This document shows, in pieces, positions 16,171 to 25,094 of a DNA stretch of 64,000 bases. Origin of the DNA: Armatimonadota bacterium (GTDB taxonomy: Bacteria; Armatimonadota; Fimbriimonadia; Fimbriimonadales; Fimbriimonadaceae); NCBI GenBank assembly GCA_016223145.1, contig JACRPN010000008.1, positions 57,179 to 121,178 on the forward strand, in the 5' to 3' direction. Each line of letters begins with the position of its first letter. The stretch's first letter is position 1. The notes under the pieces were generated by a model that saw only the letters and a program-made list of their open reading frames with translations, made no database searches and had not been told where the DNA came from. The position numbers and the translations under genes were made by a program.

Positions 16171-17438
16171 GACGACCCCTTATCTTCGCGGCGCTCGTCT
16201 TGACGACTGCTGCCTTTGGTCAACAGCATCTGTCCTTGAGCGAATCGCTCCGATTGGCCCACGAAAAGAGCCCGGTGCTAAGGGCCTCGCAGGCGGACGC
16301 AAACGCTGCCTCGGCTGGAGCCCGGGCTTCTCGGGCGCGCACCCGGCCACAGCTCTCCGCAAACGGCTTCGCAGCCGACGGGAAACAGAGCAGCATTCTC
16401 AGTTCTTCGCCCATGGTCGAGCCACCGGCCTTTATGGCGACGGCTCCAGGGACCTTCTTCGACGGGAACCTCTCGCTAATGTTTCCTTTGATCGCCTCGC
16501 GGTTATCTGCGATGGCTTCCGCTGCCGGTTGGCAGGCCAGGGCGGCAGGAGGGGAGTTCCTTGAGGCTCGGGCAGATCTCGATCTTCGGGTCACCGAAGC
16601 CTATTATCGTGTGCTTCTGGCTCGGCAGATGATTGCAGTGGCCGAGACCAGAAAGGCGGCCGCTACGGAGCTCGTGAAGAACACGCGGGCGCTGTTCGAA
16701 TCCGGCAAAGGCATCGAGGCCGCCGTGCAACGTTCCGAAGCCGAACTTTCATCTGCCCAGCGTGGCCTCACTAGCGCCAAGAACGAAGAGGCAAAGGCGA
16801 TCCTCGACCTAAAGGAGACGATCGGCTTGGACCTCGGAACGGATGTCGTGGTGGACGGTGAGGCATCACCTTTGGTGCCATCGAGTCTGAACGACGCCAT
16901 AGCAGCGGGCAAGCAGAGACGGGGCATGTTGTTGGCCGCACGCGCGAGAGCTTCGGCTGCCCAATCTGACGTGCGAGCCGCAGCCTCCCAACGACTCCCC
17001 CAGCTCTACGGAGTTGCCATGGGAGACACCACGAATCGTCGGGACATGGGTGGCGGCACCATCGGCTTGACGCTTAGCTTTCCGGTTTTCGATAGCGGGA
17101 GGATTTCCGCCGAGGTCGCTCAGGCTCGATCCATGCAAGAGAAAGCCGATGCGCAAGTTCGTCAGGCTGAACTCACGGTCGAGAAAGAGATTCGACAAGC
17201 TTCGCTCGACCTCGAAACCGCTCGCGCAAATGCAGATTCGGCCGAGAGGTCGCTGGTTGGCGCGCAAGCATCCTATGACGTCATCGCGTTACGCGTCGCT
17301 TCAGGCAAGAGCATCCTTGTGGAACAGCTCGATTCGTTGCAGACCTTGACGCAGGCAAAAGCCGATCTGGCACAAGCCCGATTTGACCTGGACCTCGCGG
17401 CAGCCAGGCTCACCCGCGCCGCGGGAGGAAACAAGTGA
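16167..17438 (+). CDS. TolC-family outer-membrane efflux protein
   Basis: This 423-residue protein, starting at GTG 16167 inside the previous stop, has a signal peptide and the internally duplicated helical pattern of the OEP family. Examples are SLSESLRLAHEKSPVL near residue 25 and a matching second-half heptad region (VEKEIRQASLDLETARANAD). It would form the trimeric outer-membrane channel of a tripartite pump with the adaptor and RND protein that follow. Stop and next start overlap (GTGA at 17435), so the pump components are translationally coupled. Confidence 0.88.
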   Translation: MRRPLIFAALVLTTAAFGQQHLSLSESLRLAHEKSPVLRASQADANAASAGARASRARTRPQLSANGFAADGKQSSILSSSPMVEPPAFMATAPGTFFDGNLSLMFPLIASRLSAMASAAGWQARAAGGEFLEARADLDLRVTEAYYRVLLARQMIAVAETRKAAATELVKNTRALFESGKGIEAAVQRSEAELSSAQRGLTSAKNEEAKAILDLKETIGLDLGTDVVVDGEASPLVPSSLNDAIAAGKQRRGMLLAARARASAAQSDVRAAASQRLPQLYGVAMGDTTNRRDMGGGTIGLTLSFPVFDSGRISAEVAQARSMQEKADAQVRQAELTVEKEIRQASLDLETARANADSAERSLVGAQASYDVIALRVASGKSILVEQLDSLQTLTQAKADLAQARFDLDLAAARLTRAAGGNK

Positions 17439-19786
17439 AAAGACTACTTACCCTTTTGTTGCTGGCGCTCGTCGCCATTACATACGCCGTTCAAGGAATG
17501 GCCGGCCCGTATCAGATCGACCTCCGCACGGACCCGGCGATCGTGCCTGTTGGCAAGGCGAAGTTGATCATCAAGGTCACGGCCAACGGCAAACCCGTAT
17601 CCGGTGCCACAGTTAAGGCGATGGCTCAGATGCCCGGAATGAACATGGGTGAACGCGAGGAAACCGCTTCACCAGCTTCTGAGCCCGGTACCTACATAGC
17701 TCCTGCGTCTTTCGCCATGGCCGGAGCCTACCAAGCGACGATCACGATTTCAGGTTCAGCGGGAACCGGTAAGGCCGTGCTGTCTCTCCAAACGGGTGAA
17801 AGCACCGAGGGCGGAGGAGGCGGGTTTCCGCTGGGCACCATCGTCCTCTGGGGTGGGCTGATTGTTATCGCAATCATTGTGGTAAGGCAGATTCGTCGAA
17901 CCGGCCAGCAAGTGAATATCGCCAGCATCTTCAATCGCCAGGTGCTTCTGTCATTGCTTCTGCTCGGTGCGGCACTCGCCGTCGCAGTCTGGTTTGTCAA
18001 CAGCAAGCGCCGAGAAGGTGCGATGACGCCAATGGAAGCTCAAGTGATGGAGATGAACACCCCGGCTCCTGAAGGATCCCTTCCTGTACGGCTTGGGAAA
18101 GTAGAGAGCAAGCCGTTTCAGGCGACCGTCACTTACTCAGGGCAAGCCGTCGGGTTCATCGAGCAGGATGTCGTTCCCCGCGTCACCGGCGCCATCGTTT
18201 GGATGCCGCTTTACGTTGGCGATCGTGTTGTGAAAGGACAAGTACTGGCGCGCCTCGACACGTCTCAACTCGATCCGATGGTCAGCGAGAAGCTTGCCGG
18301 TGTCAGCACGGCCCGGCAAGGCGTGGGCGTTGCCTCGATGGAATATCAGCAAGCCATGAATATGGTGACGCAGGCTCGCGCTGAAGTCAGCATGGCAGAA
18401 GGCGAACAAAGCGAGGCCGAGGCCATGTTGGTCGCGGCGCAACAAGGACGGGGTAGCGCCGAGTCCGAGATCGAGTCTGCGAGGGCTGACATTCAGGCGA
18501 TGCAGGCCGATCTTGTTGCTGCTGAAGCCGACCGAACCTACCAACAGCAAGAACTAGGACGAATGCAAAGCCTCTTTGAGAGGGGAGCGATCTCGAAGGA
18601 TGAACTGCAGCGTGCCCAAGCGGAAGCGAAGAAGGCAGATGCTATGGTCTCCAAGGCTCGCGAAAACGTCAATCGCGCTCGCGCCCAAGCCAACTCAGCT
18701 CAAGCAATGCTAAGGAAAACCGATGCTGAGATCGCGGCGGCAAAACGTAAGGTTCAGCAGGCTGAAGCCAACTTGAGGGCCAAGCAAGCTAGTGTGAAGA
18801 CCGCGGAAGCGGGAGCGAAGGCTTCTAAAGGGAAGATTGGCCAATCCGAAGCGGGGGTTGCGGAAGCGGCTGCTGGCCTTAGGGGAGCGACAACCCAGAG
18901 GGGTTACAGCGAACTTCGATCCGAAGTCGATGGCGTTGTGACTCAGCGCGTCATCAGCCCAGGAACGATCGTCAACCCGGGTCAAACGGTGATGAGGGTA
19001 TCTCAGATCAAGCCGATCCGACTTCAGGCCAACGTACCAGAAGAGGACCTTGCCCGAATTCAATTGGGAGCTAATGTAAAGGTCACCCGACGTGGAAAGG
19101 GCGAGAAGCCGATAGCGGCGAAAGTAACGAGCATCTCGCCTTCACTTGACCCCAGTTCTAGAACCGGGATAGTCGAGGCGCTGTTCGCGAACGAAGACGG
19201 GAGGTTCTCGCCCGGTCAGTACCTGACGATGGAGATTTCTATCGGATCGGGGCAGACGGCTCTCGTGATTCCATCCTCTGCCGTCCTGTCGGAGACTCAG
19301 GAAACCGGACGACAGCACTACGTGTGGGTTGCTGAGCCTATGTCGGGGAGCGAACTCATGGTCTCGCGCAAGGATGTGCAGATCGGCGCCCGTTCGGGAG
19401 ACCTCGTGGAAGTTGCATCCGGGCTGAAAGCCGGCGACCAGGTTGTTCTCGCTCCTCCACAGGGACTGGCCGCGGGCAATCATGTGACGAACGTCAGCGA
19501 GCCGTCCGTCGCGATTGGTGACCAGCCGCAGGTCATCGAGATCACGGAAGCAGGCTATAGCCCCGCCTCCATAGCGGTTCCAGCGGACAAGCCATTCAAG
19601 GTGATCTTCATCAGAAAAGCAGCCGAGAGTTGCGGCACGCAAGTCATCTTCCCCGATCTCGGCATCAAAAGGGACCTGCCACTCAATCAGCCTGTGACGA
19701 TTGAAATCCCGCCCCAGCCTGGCGGCAAATCCTTAAGCTTCACTTGCCCGATGAACATGCTGAAAGGCAAGGCGGTGGTCAAGTGA
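17435..19786 (+). CDS. Periplasmic adaptor (RND MFP) fused to YtkA-like and cupredoxin domains
   Basis: This 783-residue protein is far longer than usual adaptors (about 350-450). In order: signal peptide; a YtkA-like beta domain (about 25-115) with Met motif MPGMNMGE; a Gly linker; two transmembrane segments around 130-190; the HlyD/CusB-type barrel-sandwich half (VVPRVTGAIVWMPLYVGDRVVKG); a very long coiled coil of about 200 residues rich in Ala, Gln and Glu; the second sandwich half, beta-barrel and membrane-proximal domain; and a C-terminal cupredoxin-like domain (YSPASIAV, SCGTQVIFPDL, FTCPMNMLKG). Metal capture at both ends of the adaptor is the likely meaning. It sits between tolC-like and RND genes with overlapping codons. 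Confidence 0.85.
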   Translation: MKRLLTLLLLALVAITYAVQGMAGPYQIDLRTDPAIVPVGKAKLIIKVTANGKPVSGATVKAMAQMPGMNMGEREETASPASEPGTYIAPASFAMAGAYQATITISGSAGTGKAVLSLQTGESTEGGGGGFPLGTIVLWGGLIVIAIIVVRQIRRTGQQVNIASIFNRQVLLSLLLLGAALAVAVWFVNSKRREGAMTPMEAQVMEMNTPAPEGSLPVRLGKVESKPFQATVTYSGQAVGFIEQDVVPRVTGAIVWMPLYVGDRVVKGQVLARLDTSQLDPMVSEKLAGVSTARQGVGVASMEYQQAMNMVTQARAEVSMAEGEQSEAEAMLVAAQQGRGSAESEIESARADIQAMQADLVAAEADRTYQQQELGRMQSLFERGAISKDELQRAQAEAKKADAMVSKARENVNRARAQANSAQAMLRKTDAEIAAAKRKVQQAEANLRAKQASVKTAEAGAKASKGKIGQSEAGVAEAAAGLRGATTQRGYSELRSEVDGVVTQRVISPGTIVNPGQTVMRVSQIKPIRLQANVPEEDLARIQLGANVKVTRRGKGEKPIAAKVTSISPSLDPSSRTGIVEALFANEDGRFSPGQYLTMEISIGSGQTALVIPSSAVLSETQETGRQHYVWVAEPMSGSELMVSRKDVQIGARSGDLVEVASGLKAGDQVVLAPPQGLAAGNHVTNVSEPSVAIGDQPQVIEITEAGYSPASIAVPADKPFKVIFIRKAAESCGTQVIFPDLGIKRDLPLNQPVTIEIPPQPGGKSLSFTCPMNMLKGKAVVK

Positions 19787-22700
19787 AGGAAAAAGTACAA
19801 GGCGCGCTCAATCGCATTCCCCAGTGGTCGATCGAGCACCCCTATGCCGTCATTGCGTTCTTCGTCGCGATGCTTGCTCTCGCCTGGATATCCATTGGGC
19901 GGATGCCGCGTCGCTTTGCTCCCTATGTGGAGAGCCCCATGATTGGGGTTGTCACGATGATGCCGGGCCTGTCGGCGCAAGAAATGGAGCTCTATATATC
20001 CAAGCCCATTGAAGAACAGCTCGTCAACGTAAAGGGAGTTCGCTACATTCGGAGCACGTCGCAAGACGGTTTCTCTATCGTAACGCTTGAGTTCCCGTAC
20101 CAAACGAACATGCAGCGGGCTATCACGGATATCCAATCGCTGATGAACGTGGTGCAGTCCAACCTGCCGGCGACCGGCGCCAACCTGAAGCCGTCGTGGG
20201 TCGTTCCGATTGACCCGCTCAACCTTCCCATCCTCACGCTGTCCTTACACGGCGACGCGTCGCAAGGGTGGACGATGGAGAAGGTCCGGCAGTTTGCGGA
20301 CAACACCGCCATCAATCGCCTCAAGACAGTGCAAGACGTATATTCCGTGGTGCCGTTTGGCGGTTTTCGCAGACAGCTTCAAGTCATTGTGGACCGGGAC
20401 AAACTTGCAGCCTACGGACTTTCAATTCTCGACGTGCGAAACGCAATCGACCGCTCGAATGTGAGCACCTCTGGCGGCACACTAACCGACGCGGAACGCG
20501 AGGGGATCGTCAGGGTCCAGACGCGCGCGAAGGGACCGCAAGATGTCCTCGATTATCCAATCGCAACGGTTACAGGAGGCTCTACAAGCACGGGTCCGCC
20601 GCCAGCAAGCGGAGGAGGCGGAATGGGTATGGGCGGCGGAGCTGCATCGGCACCTTCTCGAAGCGCCGGTGCTCTTGAGAGCGGTACGCCACGCGTAATC
20701 TACATTCGAGACGTTGCCCGGGTCGAGGATTCGCATTGGGAGCAACGTAGCGGATACCACTACCTTGACAACGTAGCCGGCGAAGTGCATCCGTCCATAT
20801 CCGTCAGCGTGATCCAGAATCCAGGGGCGAGCTCAGCTCTCATTGTGCCCGCAGTAATGAAGGTTGTGAAGCAACTGGAATCGGAGAACCCGGGACTTCA
20901 CTTCAATGTGGCTTATGACAACGCGCACTTTGTCGACATTCTCTTTGAGAACGTATGGCATGAGTTGGCGATCGCAGTCCTATTAACCGGACTCGCGCTT
21001 CTCTTCTTCCTTGGTGAATGGCGCGGGACGCTAATTGCGATGGTCACGCTCCCGACGAGCCTTGCCATGGCTGTGCTGCTCATGGTGCCATTTGGAATGA
21101 CTTTTAACAGCGGCACGCTCATAGGTCTGCTGTTGAGCATTGGCCGGCTCGTCGACGACTCAATCATCGACATACACGCTGTAGAGAGACATCTCCGGAT
21201 GGGTAAAGACGCCAAAGCGGCAACGGTTGACGGTATCGCTGAGGTCCGTGTGGCGGTCATCGCTTCAACGCTGATGATCGTGCTCGCATTGCTGCCCCTG
21301 ATCTTTTCTGGCGGCATCGTTGGACTGATGTTTGTCGAACTTGTCTGGCCCCTCATCTTTGGGCTGCTCGCCTCCATGTTCGTTTCGTTCACGCTAACGG
21401 CGCTGCTCGCGTCGAAGCTACTGCGGCCAGAACAAGTGCGAGACGAAGAGCGTCGAAAGCCGGGCCTGAATCTCTTGTATCTGATCCTCGACCCTTGTCA
21501 GCGATTTCTTGTTCGAATGGAACATGGCTATGCGAGGGCGATCACTTGGCTCTTAAAGCACAGGTTCGCGAACTTCACTCGGGTACTCGCAACGCTCATC
21601 CTTGGGTTTAGCTTCTACTACTTTCTCGGCAGCGAAATGATGCCTTTGGCCGATACTGGCCAAGCCTCTGCATTGCTGGAGATGCAGCCTGGAACCTCAT
21701 ATCTCGGTACGCAGAACGCCGTAAAGCAAGTCGAGTCAATCATTCGAAAGCACCCGGAGATAGAAAAGGCAAGCATCGAGATGGGTGCCGAGACGATGTT
21801 TGAAACGTGGTCTCCATTCTTCACCGGCTATCAAATGCCTTCGGTGAGTGGCGCGGCCATGATGCTGACGTTTAGCGACAAGGACTTGCGCAAGCGCAGC
21901 ATCTTTGAAGTCATCGACAGCATACAGAAAGAAGCCCTTCAGACCGTGCCGGGAATCAGGCGGTTTCAGATAAAGGAAATGGGCTCGGACGTCATGGCGA
22001 CCTCCGCGGCACCAATCCACGTTTACGTCTACGGCCCCGACCTAAATGAGCTAGACCGCCTGGGGTCACAGGTTTTGGGCGTAGGGGAGAAAATGCCTGA
22101 GCTCTTCCAGCCAGGAAAAACCTGGTCGATGGGAGTGCCTGACTATCGGGTCAATGTAGATCTGCAGCGAGCGCAAGAAGTTGGCCTCTCACCAGACCAG
22201 ATTGCGCAACAGGCCTACTACGCTACGCGAGGCGGCTTGACCAGCGAGTTCTACAGGATTCCGAATCTCAGGCAGAACACGATCCTGGTGCGCTATGACA
22301 AGGAAGAGCGTAAAACACCCGAAGACCTGGAAAACATGTATCTCACGACGCCGGGCGGAAAGCAGATCCTGCTCAAATCTGTCGCCGGCGTCGAAGAGAC
22401 ATCAGCGCCAACAGCCATCGAACATGACGGCCTGCGCCGGGTTGTTGGCGTCACGGGCTACTACCGCATTGGCAACCTGCCGAGCATGGACGTGGTCATG
22501 AACCTTGTCTCCAATGCCTACGGCGGAAACAAGAAGCTCGGCATCGGGCCCGTCAACTTCCCGCCTGGATACGGCATGGAAATGCGCGGTGACATGACGC
22601 AGATGATGGACAGCTTTAGGCGGCTTATGTCCGGGCTTGGCCTGTCGCTCATCATGATGTACTTGGTTCTGGTCATCCAGTTCCGAGGTTTCCTGCAGCC

Positions 22701-23247
22701 TTTCCAGATGATTGCATCGTTGCCTTTGGAGCTTGCCGGCGTCTTCGTAGCGCTATTCCTTGCTCACCAGTCCTTCTCGACCGTTTCCATTCTCGGAATT
22801 ATCGTGCTCACGGGCATGGACATCACCACGGCTGTCCTCATGATCGACCTGATCATGAAATACCGTGACGCAGGGGTTCCGCGAGAGGAGGCCATTCGAA
22901 GAGCATGCCCAGATCGATTGCGGCCGATCCTCATGACCGCAGGCATCTCACTCGTTGTCATGCTGCCGGTGGCGTTTGCGCCAAAGACCGGCCTCGACGC
23001 TTACCAACCGCTCGCCATGGCGGTTGTGGGAGGACTGATCTCGGGAACGGTCCTCTCACTCTTCGACATCCCGATCATGCACACGTACGTGGACGATTTC
23101 GTCCGCTGGCTCAACAGGACATTCTTGCGACGTGAGTGGAACTGGCCCGTAACCGATCCAGATTCGGACTACGCCATTCCGAGCAACCCACCTCAAGAAG
23201 ATGCGCCTGATCATCCAAGCGACCATAACACAGGAGAAAATCAATGA
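19783..23247 (+). CDS. RND-family efflux transporter
   Basis: The 1154-residue inner-membrane pump starts at GTG 19783, overlapping the adaptor stop. It has the RND layout of TM1, a large periplasmic loop, TM2-6, a second loop and TM8-12. TM4 reads SIGRLVDDSIIDIHAVERH, with the paired Asp of drug-type (HAE) pumps; metal-type HME pumps usually show DGA there. A Gly/Met-rich insert (GGGGMGMGGGAA) of about 30 residues interrupts the first periplasmic region. Cupredoxin partners argue for copper or another soft metal, so motif and context disagree on substrate. Confidence 0.9.
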   Translation: MKEKVQGALNRIPQWSIEHPYAVIAFFVAMLALAWISIGRMPRRFAPYVESPMIGVVTMMPGLSAQEMELYISKPIEEQLVNVKGVRYIRSTSQDGFSIVTLEFPYQTNMQRAITDIQSLMNVVQSNLPATGANLKPSWVVPIDPLNLPILTLSLHGDASQGWTMEKVRQFADNTAINRLKTVQDVYSVVPFGGFRRQLQVIVDRDKLAAYGLSILDVRNAIDRSNVSTSGGTLTDAEREGIVRVQTRAKGPQDVLDYPIATVTGGSTSTGPPPASGGGGMGMGGGAASAPSRSAGALESGTPRVIYIRDVARVEDSHWEQRSGYHYLDNVAGEVHPSISVSVIQNPGASSALIVPAVMKVVKQLESENPGLHFNVAYDNAHFVDILFENVWHELAIAVLLTGLALLFFLGEWRGTLIAMVTLPTSLAMAVLLMVPFGMTFNSGTLIGLLLSIGRLVDDSIIDIHAVERHLRMGKDAKAATVDGIAEVRVAVIASTLMIVLALLPLIFSGGIVGLMFVELVWPLIFGLLASMFVSFTLTALLASKLLRPEQVRDEERRKPGLNLLYLILDPCQRFLVRMEHGYARAITWLLKHRFANFTRVLATLILGFSFYYFLGSEMMPLADTGQASALLEMQPGTSYLGTQNAVKQVESIIRKHPEIEKASIEMGAETMFETWSPFFTGYQMPSVSGAAMMLTFSDKDLRKRSIFEVIDSIQKEALQTVPGIRRFQIKEMGSDVMATSAAPIHVYVYGPDLNELDRLGSQVLGVGEKMPELFQPGKTWSMGVPDYRVNVDLQRAQEVGLSPDQIAQQAYYATRGGLTSEFYRIPNLRQNTILVRYDKEERKTPEDLENMYLTTPGGKQILLKSVAGVEETSAPTAIEHDGLRRVVGVTGYYRIGNLPSMDVVMNLVSNAYGGNKKLGIGPVNFPPGYGMEMRGDMTQMMDSFRRLMSGLGLSLIMMYLVLVIQFRGFLQPFQMIASLPLELAGVFVALFLAHQSFSTVSILGIIVLTGMDITTAVLMIDLIMKYRDAGVPREEAIRRACPDRLRPILMTAGISLVVMLPVAFAPKTGLDAYQPLAMAVVGGLISGTVLSLFDIPIMHTYVDDFVRWLNRTFLRREWNWPVTDPDSDYAIPSNPPQEDAPDHPSDHNTGENQ

Positions 23248-23642
23248 TCAATACTCGAGTCCTCATCGCCCTAGCCGTCGGAGCGGCGACGCTGTCCATT
23301 ACGTCCGCACAAATGTGCGGCGGATGCGGCGGCAGCTCCGCGCCTCAGGGCGCGCCCGTTCAGGTCCAGACCGACAAGAAAGGCGTGCAGAAGGCCACCA
23401 TCGTCGTCGACGGCGGCTTCAGCCCCTCGTCCCTTACGGTCAAGGCCGGCCAGCCGGTCGAGCTGACCTTTGACACCAAGAAGAGAGGCTGCGCCTCGTC
23501 CGTGAACTTCGAAGGGCTCAATCTCAAGAAGGACCTGACCGACGGCAAGAAGACCGTCGTGTCGTTCACCCCCAAGAAAGCGGGCACTTACACATTCGCC
23601 TGCCCCATGAAGATGATCAAGGGAACCCTAATCGTCAAGTAG
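23244..23642 (+). CDS. Exported cupredoxin-like metal-binding protein C
   Basis: This 132-residue protein overlaps the RND stop (ATGA). The signal peptide ends near TSA-QM; the mature chain begins with CGGCGG. One cupredoxin-like domain follows: FSPSSLTV, CASSVNFEGLNLKKDL, and FACPMKMIKGTLIV. It is the closest relative of the domain fused to the adaptor's C-terminus. Coupling to the pump suggests it delivers metal to the adaptor or RND entry site from the periplasm. Ligands are probably the two Cys and the Met residues. Confidence 0.82.
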   Translation: MINTRVLIALAVGAATLSITSAQMCGGCGGSSAPQGAPVQVQTDKKGVQKATIVVDGGFSPSSLTVKAGQPVELTFDTKKRGCASSVNFEGLNLKKDLTDGKKTVVSFTPKKAGTYTFACPMKMIKGTLIVK

Positions 23643-23654
23643 TGGCAGCGTTCC

Positions 23655-23686
23655 GAGGTTCCCCCTTTACCCCAGAGGGGGACCTC
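23655..23686 (+). terminator. Probable terminator of the efflux operon
   Basis: GAGGTTCCCCCT (23655-23666) pairs with AGGGGGACCTC (23676-23686) with one bulged T. A pyrimidine-rich run (ACCCTTCCTTCTT) follows. It lies 13 bases after the last cupredoxin stop codon. Confidence 0.6.
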
Positions 23687-23731
23687 ACCCTTCCTTCTTG
23701 TGATTCGGAGGTGAATCAGGAGACCCAGGCA

Positions 23732-24310
23732 ATGAAGCCCAGTTCCAGAAGATCGGCCCTCTTTAGTCTCCTAGTCCTCGTTGCGCTCGCTGCGTTCTTC
23801 GCCGCGACCTTTCGAACCGTTCGGGTCGTCGGGCCGTCCATGGAGCCCCAACATCCCGATGGAAAGCGGTTCCTCATGACCTCCGACTATTGGCTCGTCG
23901 GGCCCATAAGCAAAGGCGACGTCGTCGTGATCGATGACCCGGAGGGTCCGTCAGGGGAGCTCGTCAAGCGGGTCTATGCGATGCCCGGAGGCGAAGTGCC
24001 CTCAAGCCTCTCGCCGATCGGCATGAAGCAGACCGTCCCCAAGGGCCAGATCTACGTCCTTGGCGACAACCGCGACGAATCCACCGACAGCCGGGACTTC
24101 GGGACCGTGCCCCTGAGTAGCGTCCGCGGCAAATGCGTGCACCTTTGGAGTTGGGATATGAGCATTCCCTTCGTCATTGTCTTTGCCGGCATCGCCCTGA
24201 TCGCAGCCGACTGGCTCCTCCTGCGCCGCCTTTCAAAGCGCTACAGTCAAGGCGATGCAGAAGAATGCGCTCACGACTTTGGTCGAATCTGTGCTGAACT
24301 GTTAGAATAG
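23732..24310 (+). CDS. Signal peptidase I-like (S26) protein
   Basis: This 192-residue membrane protein starts at ATG 23732. An N-terminal TM helix leads to catalytic Ser36 (VVGPSMEP) and general base Lys79 (GELVKRVYA). The box E motif GDNRDESTDSRDFG is intact, and a second TM helix lies near the C-terminus. It should cleave signal peptides at the periplasmic face. Its size and C-terminal TM differ from housekeeping LepB, so it may be an accessory peptidase for this cluster's many exported proteins. It lies 53 bases before the ECF sigma gene. Confidence 0.83.
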   Translation: MKPSSRRSALFSLLVLVALAAFFAATFRTVRVVGPSMEPQHPDGKRFLMTSDYWLVGPISKGDVVVIDDPEGPSGELVKRVYAMPGGEVPSSLSPIGMKQTVPKGQIYVLGDNRDESTDSRDFGTVPLSSVRGKCVHLWSWDMSIPFVIVFAGIALIAADWLLLRRLSKRYSQGDAEECAHDFGRICAELLE

Positions 24311-24362
24311 GCTCGTGGAGTCAGATCGAAAGACCCAACAGGCTGACCTAGGAGGACCAATT

Positions 24363-25094
24363 TTGAGCGAGTTCAGTTGGTCTGAGCAGCAATTCGATGA
24401 CGCCTGTCGTCGAGTCAGGCCCACGCTGATTCGTTGGGTGCGGCGGCGCGTTCGATGTGATGACCATTGCGATGAGGTTGTCCAGAGAGTCTTCTACGCT
24501 CTTGCCAAGAATCGAGACAACTTCGGACCGGCATCCATGGAAGCCTACGCCATGAGAGCCTCCGCGAATGCGGTCAAGAACTACTACGAGCGCGACCTTC
24601 CTCGGTGGTCGAGCCGGATTTCGCTTGAAAACTGGGCAGAAGACTATGGGGTGCAACGCCAGAGCGGGGAGCCGTGTCCTGATCAAGGAATTGGGATGCG
24701 AGACCTTGCCGTGAAGATGTTTGACGAAATGAAGACGTGCTGCTCCCCGATCGAGCGAAGCATCGCCATGCTCTTCTTTCAGGGCGCATCGTTCGATGAG
24801 ATTTCCAAGGACATCCATATGAATGCGGTGACGGTTCGCAGCCACTTCAAGCGGGCTCGTGAGAAGCTGCTTCAGCATCTTTGGCTCAATTCGCCGGACC
24901 TGCTTGGCGGCCAGGACCAGGTTCTGGCTGTGCTCGATACGCTTGTCTTGAGAGGCGAGCTATCAGACCATGAGGCGGAAGCGGTTCGTGAGAGAAAAGG
25001 CGGTGCCTTGCGCCTGCGTGCAGCACTACTTAAGGTTGCCACGCATTTGACAGCCCTGCTGTTCGCCTTGCCTTTGATGGGGGGTAGGAGTTGA
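24363..25094 (+). CDS. ECF-type sigma factor
   Basis: A 243-residue product is predicted from TTG 24363. This start was chosen over GTG 24315 because a perfect AGGAGG lies 7 bases upstream of the TTG. Region 2 is visible (FDDACRRVRPTLIRWVRRRV, then DEVVQRVFYALAKN). Region 4 helix-turn-helix reads ERSIAMLFFQGASFDEISK, then TVRSHFKRAREKL. About 60 extra C-terminal residues end in a hydrophobic segment (LTALLFALPLMGG), unusual for an ECF factor. Its stop overlaps the TTG of the anti-sigma-like gene. Confidence 0.8.
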   Translation: MSEFSWSEQQFDDACRRVRPTLIRWVRRRVRCDDHCDEVVQRVFYALAKNRDNFGPASMEAYAMRASANAVKNYYERDLPRWSSRISLENWAEDYGVQRQSGEPCPDQGIGMRDLAVKMFDEMKTCCSPIERSIAMLFFQGASFDEISKDIHMNAVTVRSHFKRAREKLLQHLWLNSPDLLGGQDQVLAVLDTLVLRGELSDHEAEAVRERKGGALRLRAALLKVATHLTALLFALPLMGGRS

